Positions 1 through 7,083 of a DNA stretch of 64,000 bases are shown here, piece by piece. Under the pieces are notes generated by a model that was not told where the DNA came from, ran no database searches, and saw only the letters and a list, made by a program, of their open reading frames with translations. Both the position numbers and the translations under genes were made by a program. The stretch's first letter is position 1. Every line of letters starts with the position of its first letter. This DNA comes from JAWLHU01 sp041690255 (GTDB lineage Bacteria; Bacillota; Sulfobacillia; Symbiobacteriales; Symbiobacteriaceae), in NCBI GenBank assembly GCA_041690255.1, contig JAWLHU010000002.1:357455-421454 (forward strand), read 5' to 3'.

Positions 1-1
1 G

Positions 2-880
2 CAACTCAAGGCGCTGCCGGACTGCGAGATCCGTGGCCTGCCCGATCTGAGCGCTCACCTCTACGCCGCCGAGGGCGGTGCGGTGATCGTCTCGGGCGCC
101 CCGCTGACGGTCGCCGGGGTCGATGGTCACCGCTCCTACGGGGCGCTCCTGCAGGAGAGCGAGCCGGTGCTCGCCGATCTGCGCCGTTGGTGGGAGATGG
201 CGCACCAGCTTTCGCCGGTCGAGTGGTCGGCGCTGGCTGAGCGGGTGGGCGAGCGGGCCGATGCCGCCCGAGTCGGGGCGGAGATTGCCCGGCTGGGCGC
301 CTTCGTGCGGGTCAGCGTGAAGGGCACCCGCCGCTCCCGCCGTCTCGATCCAAAGGATTTCGGGGTCGCCCAGGTCGGTGGTGGTCCCCGCCCCCGTCCG
401 CTGGATGTCACCTTCTTCAAGCTGGACCTGGTCTCCCGGGCGAAGGAGGAGCTCGATGCGATCCTCGCGGAGCACGGGCTGGAGTGGAACGGCCAGTACC
501 TGGTGCCGCGCCGCTTCCTGGAGCAGGAGTGGCCACGCCTCTTCGCGGCCCGGGAGAAGCGGCTGAGGGAGCGGTTAGGCTCGCCGGAGTCGAAGACGCA
601 GCTGAAAGAGCAGTTGGCCCAGGCCCGCTCCGAGTTGCAGGGCTGGTTCGGCGAGATCTATCCCTGGATCGACGCCGAGGCAATCCCCGCCGATGTCTGG
701 GTCGAGGTGCAGACGACCCGCTTCCTCTCGGAGGCGGTGATCAGCGATGTGCTGGAAGAGGGGCAGTTGGAGTACCGGGTGCTGACGATCCTCCCCGAGG
801 ACCGGCGCTCGGTGGAGGAGCTGGATCTGCTGTTGCAGGATCCGAAGCTCCGGTCGGTCCAGCTCACCTTTCCTTTGTAG
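2..880 (+). CDS. PLD-like domain protein, C-terminal part (5' end outside window)
   Basis: The reading frame is open from the first bases of the window, so the start codon lies upstream. The visible 292 residues begin with a segment (LSAHLY, then VIVSGAPLTVAG) resembling the second half of a phospholipase-D-like domain, where families usually read HxK followed by a GSxN-type motif. Here the lysine is not present, so the active site may be degenerate. The rest is charged and helical (a glutamate/arginine-rich stretch near residues 180-235) and I do not recognise it. It ends 83 bases before the DUF2500 gene. The PLD assignment is by pattern only and could be wrong. Confidence 0.45.
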   Translation, partial: QLKALPDCEIRGLPDLSAHLYAAEGGAVIVSGAPLTVAGVDGHRSYGALLQESEPVLADLRRWWEMAHQLSPVEWSALAERVGERADAARVGAEIARLGAFVRVSVKGTRRSRRLDPKDFGVAQVGGGPRPRPLDVTFFKLDLVSRAKEELDAILAEHGLEWNGQYLVPRRFLEQEWPRLFAAREKRLRERLGSPESKTQLKEQLAQARSELQGWFGEIYPWIDAEAIPADVWVEVQTTRFLSEAVISDVLEEGQLEYRVLTILPEDRRSVEELDLLLQDPKLRSVQLTFPL

Positions 881-963
881 TAGGGGGAGGTCCCGATTCT
901 GCGAACCTGTAGCTGCCCTGCGCGACTCTTATAGGGTGAAACGTTGGCACAGGAGGCGGTCTC

Positions 964-1302
964 GTGGGCTTCAATTTCATGTTCACCATCATCCCGATCA
1001 TCGTGATCGGTGGCTTTGTGTTTATCATCGGGTCGTTGATTGTCCGGGCGGTCTCCAACTCGCAGAAGCCCCTGCTGACCCGCCGGGCTCGGATCATCGG
1101 GCGGCGGCAGCGGCACTCCCACGGGGCGAATCACCACCACCACACCGCCTACTTCATTACCTTCGAGTTTGAAGATGGCAGCCGGGAGGAGTTCTCGCTG
1201 CGGGGCGACCAGTACGCCACGCTGGCCGAGGGGGATATCGGCACCCTTCAGTCGCAGGGGACCTGGTACAAGGGCTTTGAACGGGAGATGTTCCTGGGTT
1301 AG
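964..1302 (+). CDS. DUF2500 domain membrane-anchored protein
   Basis: Predicted 112-residue protein with one N-terminal transmembrane helix (about residues 5-28, rich in I/V/F) and a C-terminal beta-rich domain. The motif FEFEDGSREEF, followed by LAEGDIGTL and GTWYKGFER, is the signature layout of DUF2500. A His-rich stretch (HSHGANHHHH) sits between strands, at the variable loop of this family. The GTG start at 964 follows a GGAGG ribosome binding site. The molecular function of the family is unknown; by topology the domain faces one side of the membrane as a small soluble module. The neighbouring genes give no functional clue. Confidence 0.8.
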   Translation: MGFNFMFTIIPIIVIGGFVFIIGSLIVRAVSNSQKPLLTRRARIIGRRQRHSHGANHHHHTAYFITFEFEDGSREEFSLRGDQYATLAEGDIGTLQSQGTWYKGFEREMFLG

Positions 1303-1308
1303 GCCGCC

Positions 1309-1337
1309 GGCGCCCCCGGTTCCATCCGGCGGGCGCC
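1309..1337 (+). terminator. GC-rich hairpin after DUF2500 gene
   Basis: Inverted repeat of about 11 bp per arm with a one-base bulge (GGCGCCC-CCGG against CCGG-C-GGGCGCC), starting 6 bases after the stop codon. Only a short CTTA follows, so termination would be weak, or the hairpin may simply separate two messages. Confidence 0.45.
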
Positions 1338-1362
1338 CTTACGCAAAGCTGGAGGGATCTTT

Positions 1363-2130
1363 ATGGCGATCCGTGTGGATCTGAACTGCGACATGGGCGA
1401 GTCGTTTGGTGCTTACACCATCGGGGCGGATGAGATGGTCATGCCCTTGATCACTTCGGCCAATATCGCCTGCGGCTTCCACGGTGGCGACCCCCAGGTG
1501 ATGCGCCACACGGTACGGCTGGCGAAGGAGCACGGCGTGGCGGTCGGGGCCCACCCGGGCTTTCGGGACCTGGCCGGTTTCGGCCGGCGCCCCATGCAGT
1601 GCAGCCCCGACGAGATCTACGGCGACGTGCTCTACCAGGTCGGCGCCCTGGCAGCGGTCTGCCGGGCGGAGCGGGTGGAGCTGCGCCACGTAAAGCCGCA
1701 CGGTGCCCTCTACAACATGGCGAACGCCGATGCCGCCCTGGCCCGGGCCATCGCTCAGGCGGTGGCTGACTTTGACCCCGGCCTGATCCTCTTCGCCCTG
1801 CCGCATTCGGCGCTGTACGAGGCCGGCCGGCAGGCGGGGCTCCGTGTGGCCGGCGAGGTCTTTGCGGACCGGGCCTACAACGCCGACGGCTCCCTGGTCA
1901 ACCGCTCCCGCCCTGGCGCCGTCCTCTCCGACGAGAAGGCGGCGGCCATGCAGGCGAGGCGGATGGTCCTGACCGGACAGGTGACCGCCATGAGCGGCGA
2001 GGAGATCCACGTGCAGGCCGATACGATCTGCGTCCACGGCGATAATCCGCACGCGGTAGCCTTCATTCACAGGATCCGTGAGGAACTCCAGGCGAACGGG
2101 GTCCTGCTGGCGGCACCGCACGCTGGCTAA
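1363..2130 (+). CDS. pxpA: 5-oxoprolinase subunit A (LamB/YcsF family)
   Basis: 255 residues, the usual length for PxpA. The start shows the family hallmark VDLNCDMGESFG, followed by SANIACGFHGGD and VGAHPGF, which carry the conserved acidic and histidine residues of the LamB/YcsF barrel. PxpA works with PxpB and PxpC in ATP-dependent cleavage of 5-oxoproline (pyroglutamate) to glutamate in the cytoplasm. The ATG at 1363 follows a GGAGG site. Oddly, pxpB and pxpC are not adjacent, although in most genomes the three are together; they must be elsewhere or absent. Confidence 0.93.
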   Translation: MAIRVDLNCDMGESFGAYTIGADEMVMPLITSANIACGFHGGDPQVMRHTVRLAKEHGVAVGAHPGFRDLAGFGRRPMQCSPDEIYGDVLYQVGALAAVCRAERVELRHVKPHGALYNMANADAALARAIAQAVADFDPGLILFALPHSALYEAGRQAGLRVAGEVFADRAYNADGSLVNRSRPGAVLSDEKAAAMQARRMVLTGQVTAMSGEEIHVQADTICVHGDNPHAVAFIHRIREELQANGVLLAAPHAG

Positions 2131-2143
2131 AAGTCGCAGGGGA

Positions 2144-2163
2144 TCGGTGAGATAAGTCACCGA
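2144..2163 (+). terminator. Weak hairpin after pxpA
   Basis: Seven-base perfect stem (TCGGTGA/TCACCGA) with a 6-base loop, 14 bases after the pxpA stop. There is no clear T run, so this is a tentative terminator. Confidence 0.3.
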
Positions 2164-2230
2164 GTTATGGGCCATCCTCCTTGTAAGATCAAGATCCGTG
2201 AGAACGATCGACAACAAGGAGGCAACCCTC

Positions 2231-2590
2231 ATGGAGCGGATCGCGATTCCCGTTCTGGACGGCCAGGTCAGCCCGCACATCGGCCGCAGCCAGACCTTCC
2301 TCATCGCTGACATTGAAGATGGCAAGGTGGTCAATCAGGTGGAACTGCCCAATCCCGGGCACGGCCCCGGTGGCCCGCCCCCGCTCTTCATTGCGAAGCA
2401 GGGCGTGAAGATGGTCCTGGGCTGGGGGATTCCCGAGCACGCCAGGGACATGTTTGAGCACCTGGGCGTCAAGGTGACCCTGGGCGCCAAAGGCGAGCCC
2501 GCCAAGGTCCTGGAGGCCTACCTGAACGGTACGCTGGAGCTGACCGACGAGGGGCTTGACGGCGGGGCCTGTGGCTGCGATCACGACTAG
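2231..2590 (+). CDS. NifX/NifB-family (dinitrogenase iron-molybdenum cofactor) domain protein
   Basis: 119-residue protein of the family PF02579 fold: MERIAIPVLDG, VSPHIGRSQTFLIADIEDGKV, then a glycine/proline loop and GVKMVLGWGIPEHARDMF. These small domains bind iron-sulfur or FeMo-cofactor precursors in NifX/NafY, but many non-nitrogen-fixers have stand-alone copies of unknown role. The C-terminus ends CGCDHD, a possible metal-binding tail. I chose ATG 2231 because a strong AAGGAGG lies 8 bases upstream; an in-frame upstream start at 2198 lacks one. No nif genes are nearby, so a role in nitrogen fixation is not supported. Confidence 0.8.
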   Translation: MERIAIPVLDGQVSPHIGRSQTFLIADIEDGKVVNQVELPNPGHGPGGPPPLFIAKQGVKMVLGWGIPEHARDMFEHLGVKVTLGAKGEPAKVLEAYLNGTLELTDEGLDGGACGCDHD

Positions 2591-2597
2591 TGAGAAG

Positions 2598-2624
2598 AGC
2601 CCACCGCTTACTCGGCGGTGGGCT
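2598..2624 (+). terminator. Hairpin after NifX-family gene
   Basis: Perfect 10-bp stem AGCCCACCGC/GCGGTGGGCT with a 7-base loop, 8 bases after the stop codon. The T run (CCTTTTTG) comes about 17 bases later. Confidence 0.6.
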
Positions 2625-2752
2625 GATTCCATTGTCAGACCCTTTTTGTTGGACGCGGTGCCCCTTCTCCTCCCGCGTCCTTGCAGGAGATCCGAAGGTT
2701 AAGGGAGAAGCGGTCAAACTCTGGAGAGACTGACACCCGAGGAGGCGACTTC

Positions 2753-3145
2753 ATGTCCAAGCAAGATCTGTTCTTCGAGTACCTCAAGGAAGAGGGCTAC
2801 GTTCCACACCTCGACAACGATGGCGACATCATCTTCAAGTCGGAGGGAATCTCCTACCTGCTCTTCCAGTCGGAGGATGACCCGGAGTACTTCCGGCTCT
2901 CCCTCCCGTTCTTCTGGTCGATCGACAACCCGGGGGAGCGGCAACGGGCAATGGCCGCGGCAACGACGGTCAACGCGGAGGTGAAGGTGGTCAAGCTCTA
3001 CCTGGTGGACGATAACACCTGGGCCTCCGTCGAGATGTTGATCGATCCGATCGAGAACTTCCGCCAGGTCTTTCCGCGCTGTCTCCGGCTGCTCCGCCAT
3101 GGTGTCTCCCGCTTCACGGAGATCATGAAGACCCCCGTCCAGTAA
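2753..3145 (+). CDS. YbjN-like small protein
   Basis: 130 residues, acidic, soluble, no signal peptide or membrane helix. The order of elements (N-terminal helix LFFEYLKEEGY, a beta-hairpin DGDIIFKSEG, YLLFQSEDDPEYFRLSLP, a helix, then VKVVKLYLVDDNTWASVEML) matches the YbjN / type III chaperone-like fold, whose members are thought to bind partner proteins. ATG 2753 follows CGAGGAGG by 6 bases; upstream in-frame starts have no such site. It ends 28 bases before the response regulator and could be co-transcribed with it. Exact function unknown. Confidence 0.55.
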   Translation: MSKQDLFFEYLKEEGYVPHLDNDGDIIFKSEGISYLLFQSEDDPEYFRLSLPFFWSIDNPGERQRAMAAATTVNAEVKVVKLYLVDDNTWASVEMLIDPIENFRQVFPRCLRLLRHGVSRFTEIMKTPVQ

Positions 3146-3173
3146 GGGCTTGCGTTGACCTGCAGCAAGGAGG

Positions 3174-3902
3174 TTGGCCGCCATCTCCTACACAATTCTC
3201 ATCGTCGAAGATGATCCCAAAATTGCCGGGCTGGTGGCCGACTATCTGACCCGCTACGGTTACATGACCCACCTGATCCAGGACTTCAGGCGGGTGGAGC
3301 AGGAGTTCCTCGCAGCGAAGCCGCATTTGATCCTGATGGATGTAAACCTGCCCTACCAGGATGGTTTCCACATGACCCGACTCCTCCGTCGTCACACGGC
3401 GGCGCCGATCCTCTTCCTCTCCGCCCGTGCCGGGGAGATGGAGCAGGTGCTGGGCATGGAGAGCGGCGGAGATGACTACATAACCAAACCCTTTCACCTG
3501 GATGTCCTTCACGCCAAGATCAAGGCGATGCTCCGGCGCGCTTACGGCGAGTACGCGCAGGCCGATCCAGCCGGCCGCTCGGTCCTCCAGGTGGGCGTGC
3601 TGGAACTGGACCTGGCCGCCGGCGAGATGCGTCTCTTCGGCCAGGCAGAGAGCCAGGCCCTGACCCGGAACGAGCAGAAGCTGCTCCAGCGGCTCATGGA
3701 GAAGGCGGGGCGGGTCGTCAGCCGGGAGGAGTGCCTGGAGGCGCTCTGGGACGACTCCAGCTTCGTAGATGACAACACGCTGACAGTCAACGTGAACCGG
3801 CTGCGGGCAAAGCTGGACCACCTGGGGCTGAGGGGAGCGCTGGAGACCCGGCGGGGGGCCGGCTATCTGATCAGCCCGCAGCATCTGGAGGGCCGGTCAT
3901 GA
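3174..3902 (+). CDS. OmpR-type response regulator (Bce-like system)
   Basis: About 242 residues. Receiver domain at residues 7-120 has the acidic pair (VEDD), the phospho-acceptor aspartate in LILMDVNLPYQDG, and the conserved lysine in DDYITKPF. A winged-helix DNA-binding domain follows (about 145-235, ending GAGYLI). It overlaps the kinase gene by an ATGA and sits upstream of two Bce-type permeases and an ATPase, so it probably activates them in response to peptide antibiotics (inference). The start is awkward: the TTG at 3174 directly abuts AAGGAGG (3167-3173). The next in-frame codons include no standard start, so either the TTG is used with zero spacing or a non-standard codon is used. 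Confidence 0.9.
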   Translation: MAAISYTILIVEDDPKIAGLVADYLTRYGYMTHLIQDFRRVEQEFLAAKPHLILMDVNLPYQDGFHMTRLLRRHTAAPILFLSARAGEMEQVLGMESGGDDYITKPFHLDVLHAKIKAMLRRAYGEYAQADPAGRSVLQVGVLELDLAAGEMRLFGQAESQALTRNEQKLLQRLMEKAGRVVSREECLEALWDDSSFVDDNTLTVNVNRLRAKLDHLGLRGALETRRGAGYLISPQHLEGRS

Positions 3903-5002
3903 GGACGCACCGCCCCTGGCGGCTGATCTGGCGGTTCCTGATCGACGAGGCTGGCTGGATCATCGCTACTTACGTGAATGCGATCGTGATCCTGGGCCTG
4001 ATCTGGCTCCTCCTCACCTTCGAGGGGCGCTCCGCCGCTACGGTGGTGGCCAATCTGGGCTATGCGCTGCTGATCAGCTCGATCGTCCTGCTGATCACGC
4101 TGAGCATTCGCTTTCTCCGCTGGTATCCGTTCGCACTGCAGAGCCAGGTGCTCCTGGAGGAGGAGGCGGGGCTGGACCAGTTGACCAGCCTGCCGCCGGG
4201 CGGTGACAGCAGCCAGGAGATCTACCGGACGCTGATCGACCGGTTCTACCGGCTTCAGGTGGCTGACCGGCAGCGCTATCAGGAGGGCTATCAGCGGCAC
4301 CTGGCCTTCATTAACCTCTGGGTGCATCAAATGAAGACGCCTGTGTCGACCATCAGCCTGATTGCCCAGCAGGCCGAGTCCCAGGAGCCGGAACAGGTGG
4401 CGGCCTCCATGGACTCCGTGCTGGAGGAGACGGTGAAGCTGGCCGACGGGCTGGAACTGGTGCTGAACACGGCCCGGTTACAGGACTTCGCCGTCGACTA
4501 CCAGATCCGGCAGGTCGATCTGCTGGAGATGGTTCGCAAGGTGATCAACGGGCGAAAGAAGCAGTTTATCCGCTACGGGATTTTCCCGGAGATCGATGCG
4601 CCCGATGGAGACTGGCGGGTGCTGACCGACGAGAAGTGGAACAGCTTCGCCATCGACCAGGTGGTGGCGAACGCCCTGAAGTACGGTTCGCAGGGCGGAC
4701 CGGCGGGCCAACGGCTCCGGTTCCGGCTGGAGCGGGGGGAGCAGGAGATCCGCCTGCGGGTCGCAGACCAGGGGCCCGGGATCCCCGAGCAGGACCTGGG
4801 CCGGGTTTTTGAGCCCTTCTTCACCGGCGAGAACGGCCGTCGCTACGGCGGGGCGACCGGGATTGGGCTCTACCTGGTCAGACAGGTCATGGAGCAGATG
4901 GGCCACACGGTCAACATCGCTTCATCGACAGAGGAGGGGAAGGGGACGACGGTCACCTTCGCCTATGCGAGTTCGGTCACAGCAGGCACCCCGGCGACGT
5001 AG
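3899..5002 (+). CDS. Intramembrane-sensing histidine kinase (BceS-like)
   Basis: 367 residues. Two N-terminal transmembrane helices (about 17-42 and 48-75) are separated by only a few residues, with no extracellular sensor domain, as in intramembrane-sensing kinases of Bce modules. The phospho-accepting histidine lies in HQMKTPV (about 143), followed by ATP-binding boxes: DQVVANALKYG (N box), DQGPGIPE (G1), FEPFF (F) and GATGIGLYL (G2). Its start codon overlaps the regulator stop (ATGA), indicating translational coupling. Known systems of this type sense drug flux through their cognate permease, and here the permeases follow directly. Confidence 0.92.
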   Translation: MRTHRPWRLIWRFLIDEAGWIIATYVNAIVILGLIWLLLTFEGRSAATVVANLGYALLISSIVLLITLSIRFLRWYPFALQSQVLLEEEAGLDQLTSLPPGGDSSQEIYRTLIDRFYRLQVADRQRYQEGYQRHLAFINLWVHQMKTPVSTISLIAQQAESQEPEQVAASMDSVLEETVKLADGLELVLNTARLQDFAVDYQIRQVDLLEMVRKVINGRKKQFIRYGIFPEIDAPDGDWRVLTDEKWNSFAIDQVVANALKYGSQGGPAGQRLRFRLERGEQEIRLRVADQGPGIPEQDLGRVFEPFFTGENGRRYGGATGIGLYLVRQVMEQMGHTVNIASSTEEGKGTTVTFAYASSVTAGTPAT

Positions 5003-5011
5003 ATCGCCGGG

Positions 5012-5031
5012 GCCTTACGTTTTTGTAAGGC
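5012..5031. promoter_or_regulatory. Inverted repeat upstream of Bce-type permeases
   Basis: Perfect arms GCCTTAC/GTAAGGC around a T-rich 6-base centre, lying 10 bases after the kinase stop and about 95 bases before the first permease. It could be a short terminator, but the T run is inside the loop rather than after the stem, and the arrangement resembles operators of Bce-type regulators. A TAGACT at 5084-5089 could be the -10 of an activator-dependent promoter, with no good -35. Confidence 0.45.
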
Positions 5032-5124
5032 AGGGGGGCCGGGATTGAAAGGTTCGGCTATGGGAGCGGGTGTGCGCCGGCGGTAGACTGAGGGCGAAGG
5101 TTGCGTTTGAAGGAGTGATCCGAG

Positions 5125-7071
5125 ATGACCTTGCTGCAACTGGCCTGGCGGAATGTCAGGCACCAGGCCCGCAACTATGCCGCCTACTTTCTAAGCAGCA
5201 CCTTTGCCGTCTGGATGTTCTTCCTCTACGGCTCGCTGCTGCTGCATCCGCAGGTGTCAGTGGACTCCCTGCCGGAGATGACGCGGCAGATCCTGCTCTT
5301 CGTGGAGGGCGTGGTGGCGCTCTTCTCGATTCTCTTCGTGCTCTACGCCCACTCGGCGTTCCTGAAGGCAAGAATGAAGGAACTGGCCACCCTCTCCCTG
5401 CTTGGCATGGGCCCACGGCAGACCACTCGCATGGTGCGCTACGAGAACCTGACGATTGGCCTGGGGGCGATCACAGCCGGCATCCTGCTGGGGCTCGCCT
5501 TCCTGAAGCTGTTTCTGCTGGGCATGAGCCGGGTACTGCGACTGGATGAGCCGATTGGCTTTGCGCTCTCCTGGTCGGCGATCGGCTGGACCTACGGCGC
5601 CTTCCTGCTGATCTTCCTGACGATCTCCCTGCTGGGCGGCCGGACGCTGCGGCGAATCTCCGTGGCAGAGGCCTTCCGGGCGGCCGTGCGGCCCAAGGAG
5701 CCCCCCACCTTTTCCTGGTGGAAGGTCGTACTCTGCGCCGCCACCCTGGGGCCGGCCTACTACCTGGTCCTCACGGCGACGGGGAGCAGCATCGGCGATC
5801 GGGTGCTCTGGGTACTCCTCTTTCTGATGATCGGCACCTACCTGCTCATGACCCAGGGCTCGGTGGCGATCCTGCGGGGCCTCCAACGGCGGCCCGCCCT
5901 TTACACGCGGCGGACCAACCTGCTGACGATCTCACAGCTGCTCTTCAAGCTGCGGGACAACGCGAAGATCCTCTACATGGTCGCCATTCTCTCTACGATC
6001 TCGCTGATCGCCACCGGTCTCTTCTACGCGGCCTGGTCGGTCTCGGCAGAGAAGGCGGAGGAGTACTGGCCGGTCGGCCTACGCATGTACGGTCAGCCCG
6101 GCGGGATCACCCCGGATCAGGTGGATGCGGTCCTTGCCCAACACGGTGTGGCGGTAACAGCCCGGGGGGAGATTCCACGAACCGATCCGGCTACGCTCCT
6201 CTATGCAGATGGCGCCGTACAGCACGTGGCCCAGACCCCGCCGGTCATGCCGCTCTCTGCTGTGAACCGATGGCTGACCAGCTTGGGGCTGGATCCGCTC
6301 GCCGTGGCTCCGGGCGGAGGGGTTCTGCTCTCCGACGATGCCCGGGAGTCGCTGCGCCGGCTGGTGGGCCGGACGGTCGGCTTCAGCCCCGACCCGGGGG
6401 GACCGCCCGACACGGAGCCCGGGGTGCTCTTCGACCTGCGGATCGATGCGCTCCTCTCGCTCCCGCCCCTGAACGAGTACGAGGTCCTGGTGATCGATGA
6501 TCCGCTCTTCGACCGCCTGGCCGGGGAGGTGCCGGTCGAGACCGCCTATCTCTGGCAGTTCGAGAGTTGGCGGAGCAGCTTCCCAGCAGCCATGGAACTC
6601 TATGACCAGGTGCGGGCCAACTGGCCCGAGGGAGAGCCCTTCATGCACCCAGGTCCGCTGGTGGCTACGGCAATCGCCTACGACTCGTTCCAGCGCTCCA
6701 ACGGCTTCGCCTTCTTCCTGGCGGTCTTTGTAGCGGCCCTCTTCTTCCTCGCCTCGGGTAACATGCTCTACTTCAAGCTCTTCACCGACCTCTTCGAGGA
6801 CCGCAGACAGTTCCAGGCGCTGGCCAAGGTCGGGATCCTGCCCCGGGAGGTGCAGCGGGTGGTCTCGGTCCAGACCTTCATTCTCTTCTTCATCCCCCTG
6901 GGTCTCTCGGTCTTGAACGCAGCGCTGGCGCTCCGGCTCTTCACCAGCGTCTTCCTGATCGACTTCTGGCAGCCGCTCCTGCTGACCGCCGGCGGGTACA
7001 CGCTGCTCTACCTGGCCTACTATCTCGTCACCCGGCGGACCTATGTCAGCGCCCTGCTGGCAAAGGCCTAG
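5125..7071 (+). CDS. Bce-type ABC transporter permease 1 (FtsX domain)
   Basis: 648 residues, the usual length for BceB-like permeases. Pattern: one N-terminal helix (about 18-40), an FtsX domain with three helices (about 55-180), paired helices (about 190-260), a helix near 285, an extracellular domain of about 200 residues (about 310-525), and three C-terminal helices forming a second FtsX domain. In known systems this protein class frees lipid-linked targets from peptide antibiotics and also relays flux to the kinase. It starts RNVRHQARNYAAYFLS, almost identical to the start of the next gene, showing tandem duplication. ATG 5125 has an AAGGAG site about 10 bases upstream. Confidence 0.9.
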   Translation: MTLLQLAWRNVRHQARNYAAYFLSSTFAVWMFFLYGSLLLHPQVSVDSLPEMTRQILLFVEGVVALFSILFVLYAHSAFLKARMKELATLSLLGMGPRQTTRMVRYENLTIGLGAITAGILLGLAFLKLFLLGMSRVLRLDEPIGFALSWSAIGWTYGAFLLIFLTISLLGGRTLRRISVAEAFRAAVRPKEPPTFSWWKVVLCAATLGPAYYLVLTATGSSIGDRVLWVLLFLMIGTYLLMTQGSVAILRGLQRRPALYTRRTNLLTISQLLFKLRDNAKILYMVAILSTISLIATGLFYAAWSVSAEKAEEYWPVGLRMYGQPGGITPDQVDAVLAQHGVAVTARGEIPRTDPATLLYADGAVQHVAQTPPVMPLSAVNRWLTSLGLDPLAVAPGGGVLLSDDARESLRRLVGRTVGFSPDPGGPPDTEPGVLFDLRIDALLSLPPLNEYEVLVIDDPLFDRLAGEVPVETAYLWQFESWRSSFPAAMELYDQVRANWPEGEPFMHPGPLVATAIAYDSFQRSNGFAFFLAVFVAALFFLASGNMLYFKLFTDLFEDRRQFQALAKVGILPREVQRVVSVQTFILFFIPLGLSVLNAALALRLFTSVFLIDFWQPLLLTAGGYTLLYLAYYLVTRRTYVSALLAKA

Positions 7072-7083
7072 AGGAGGAAGTCC

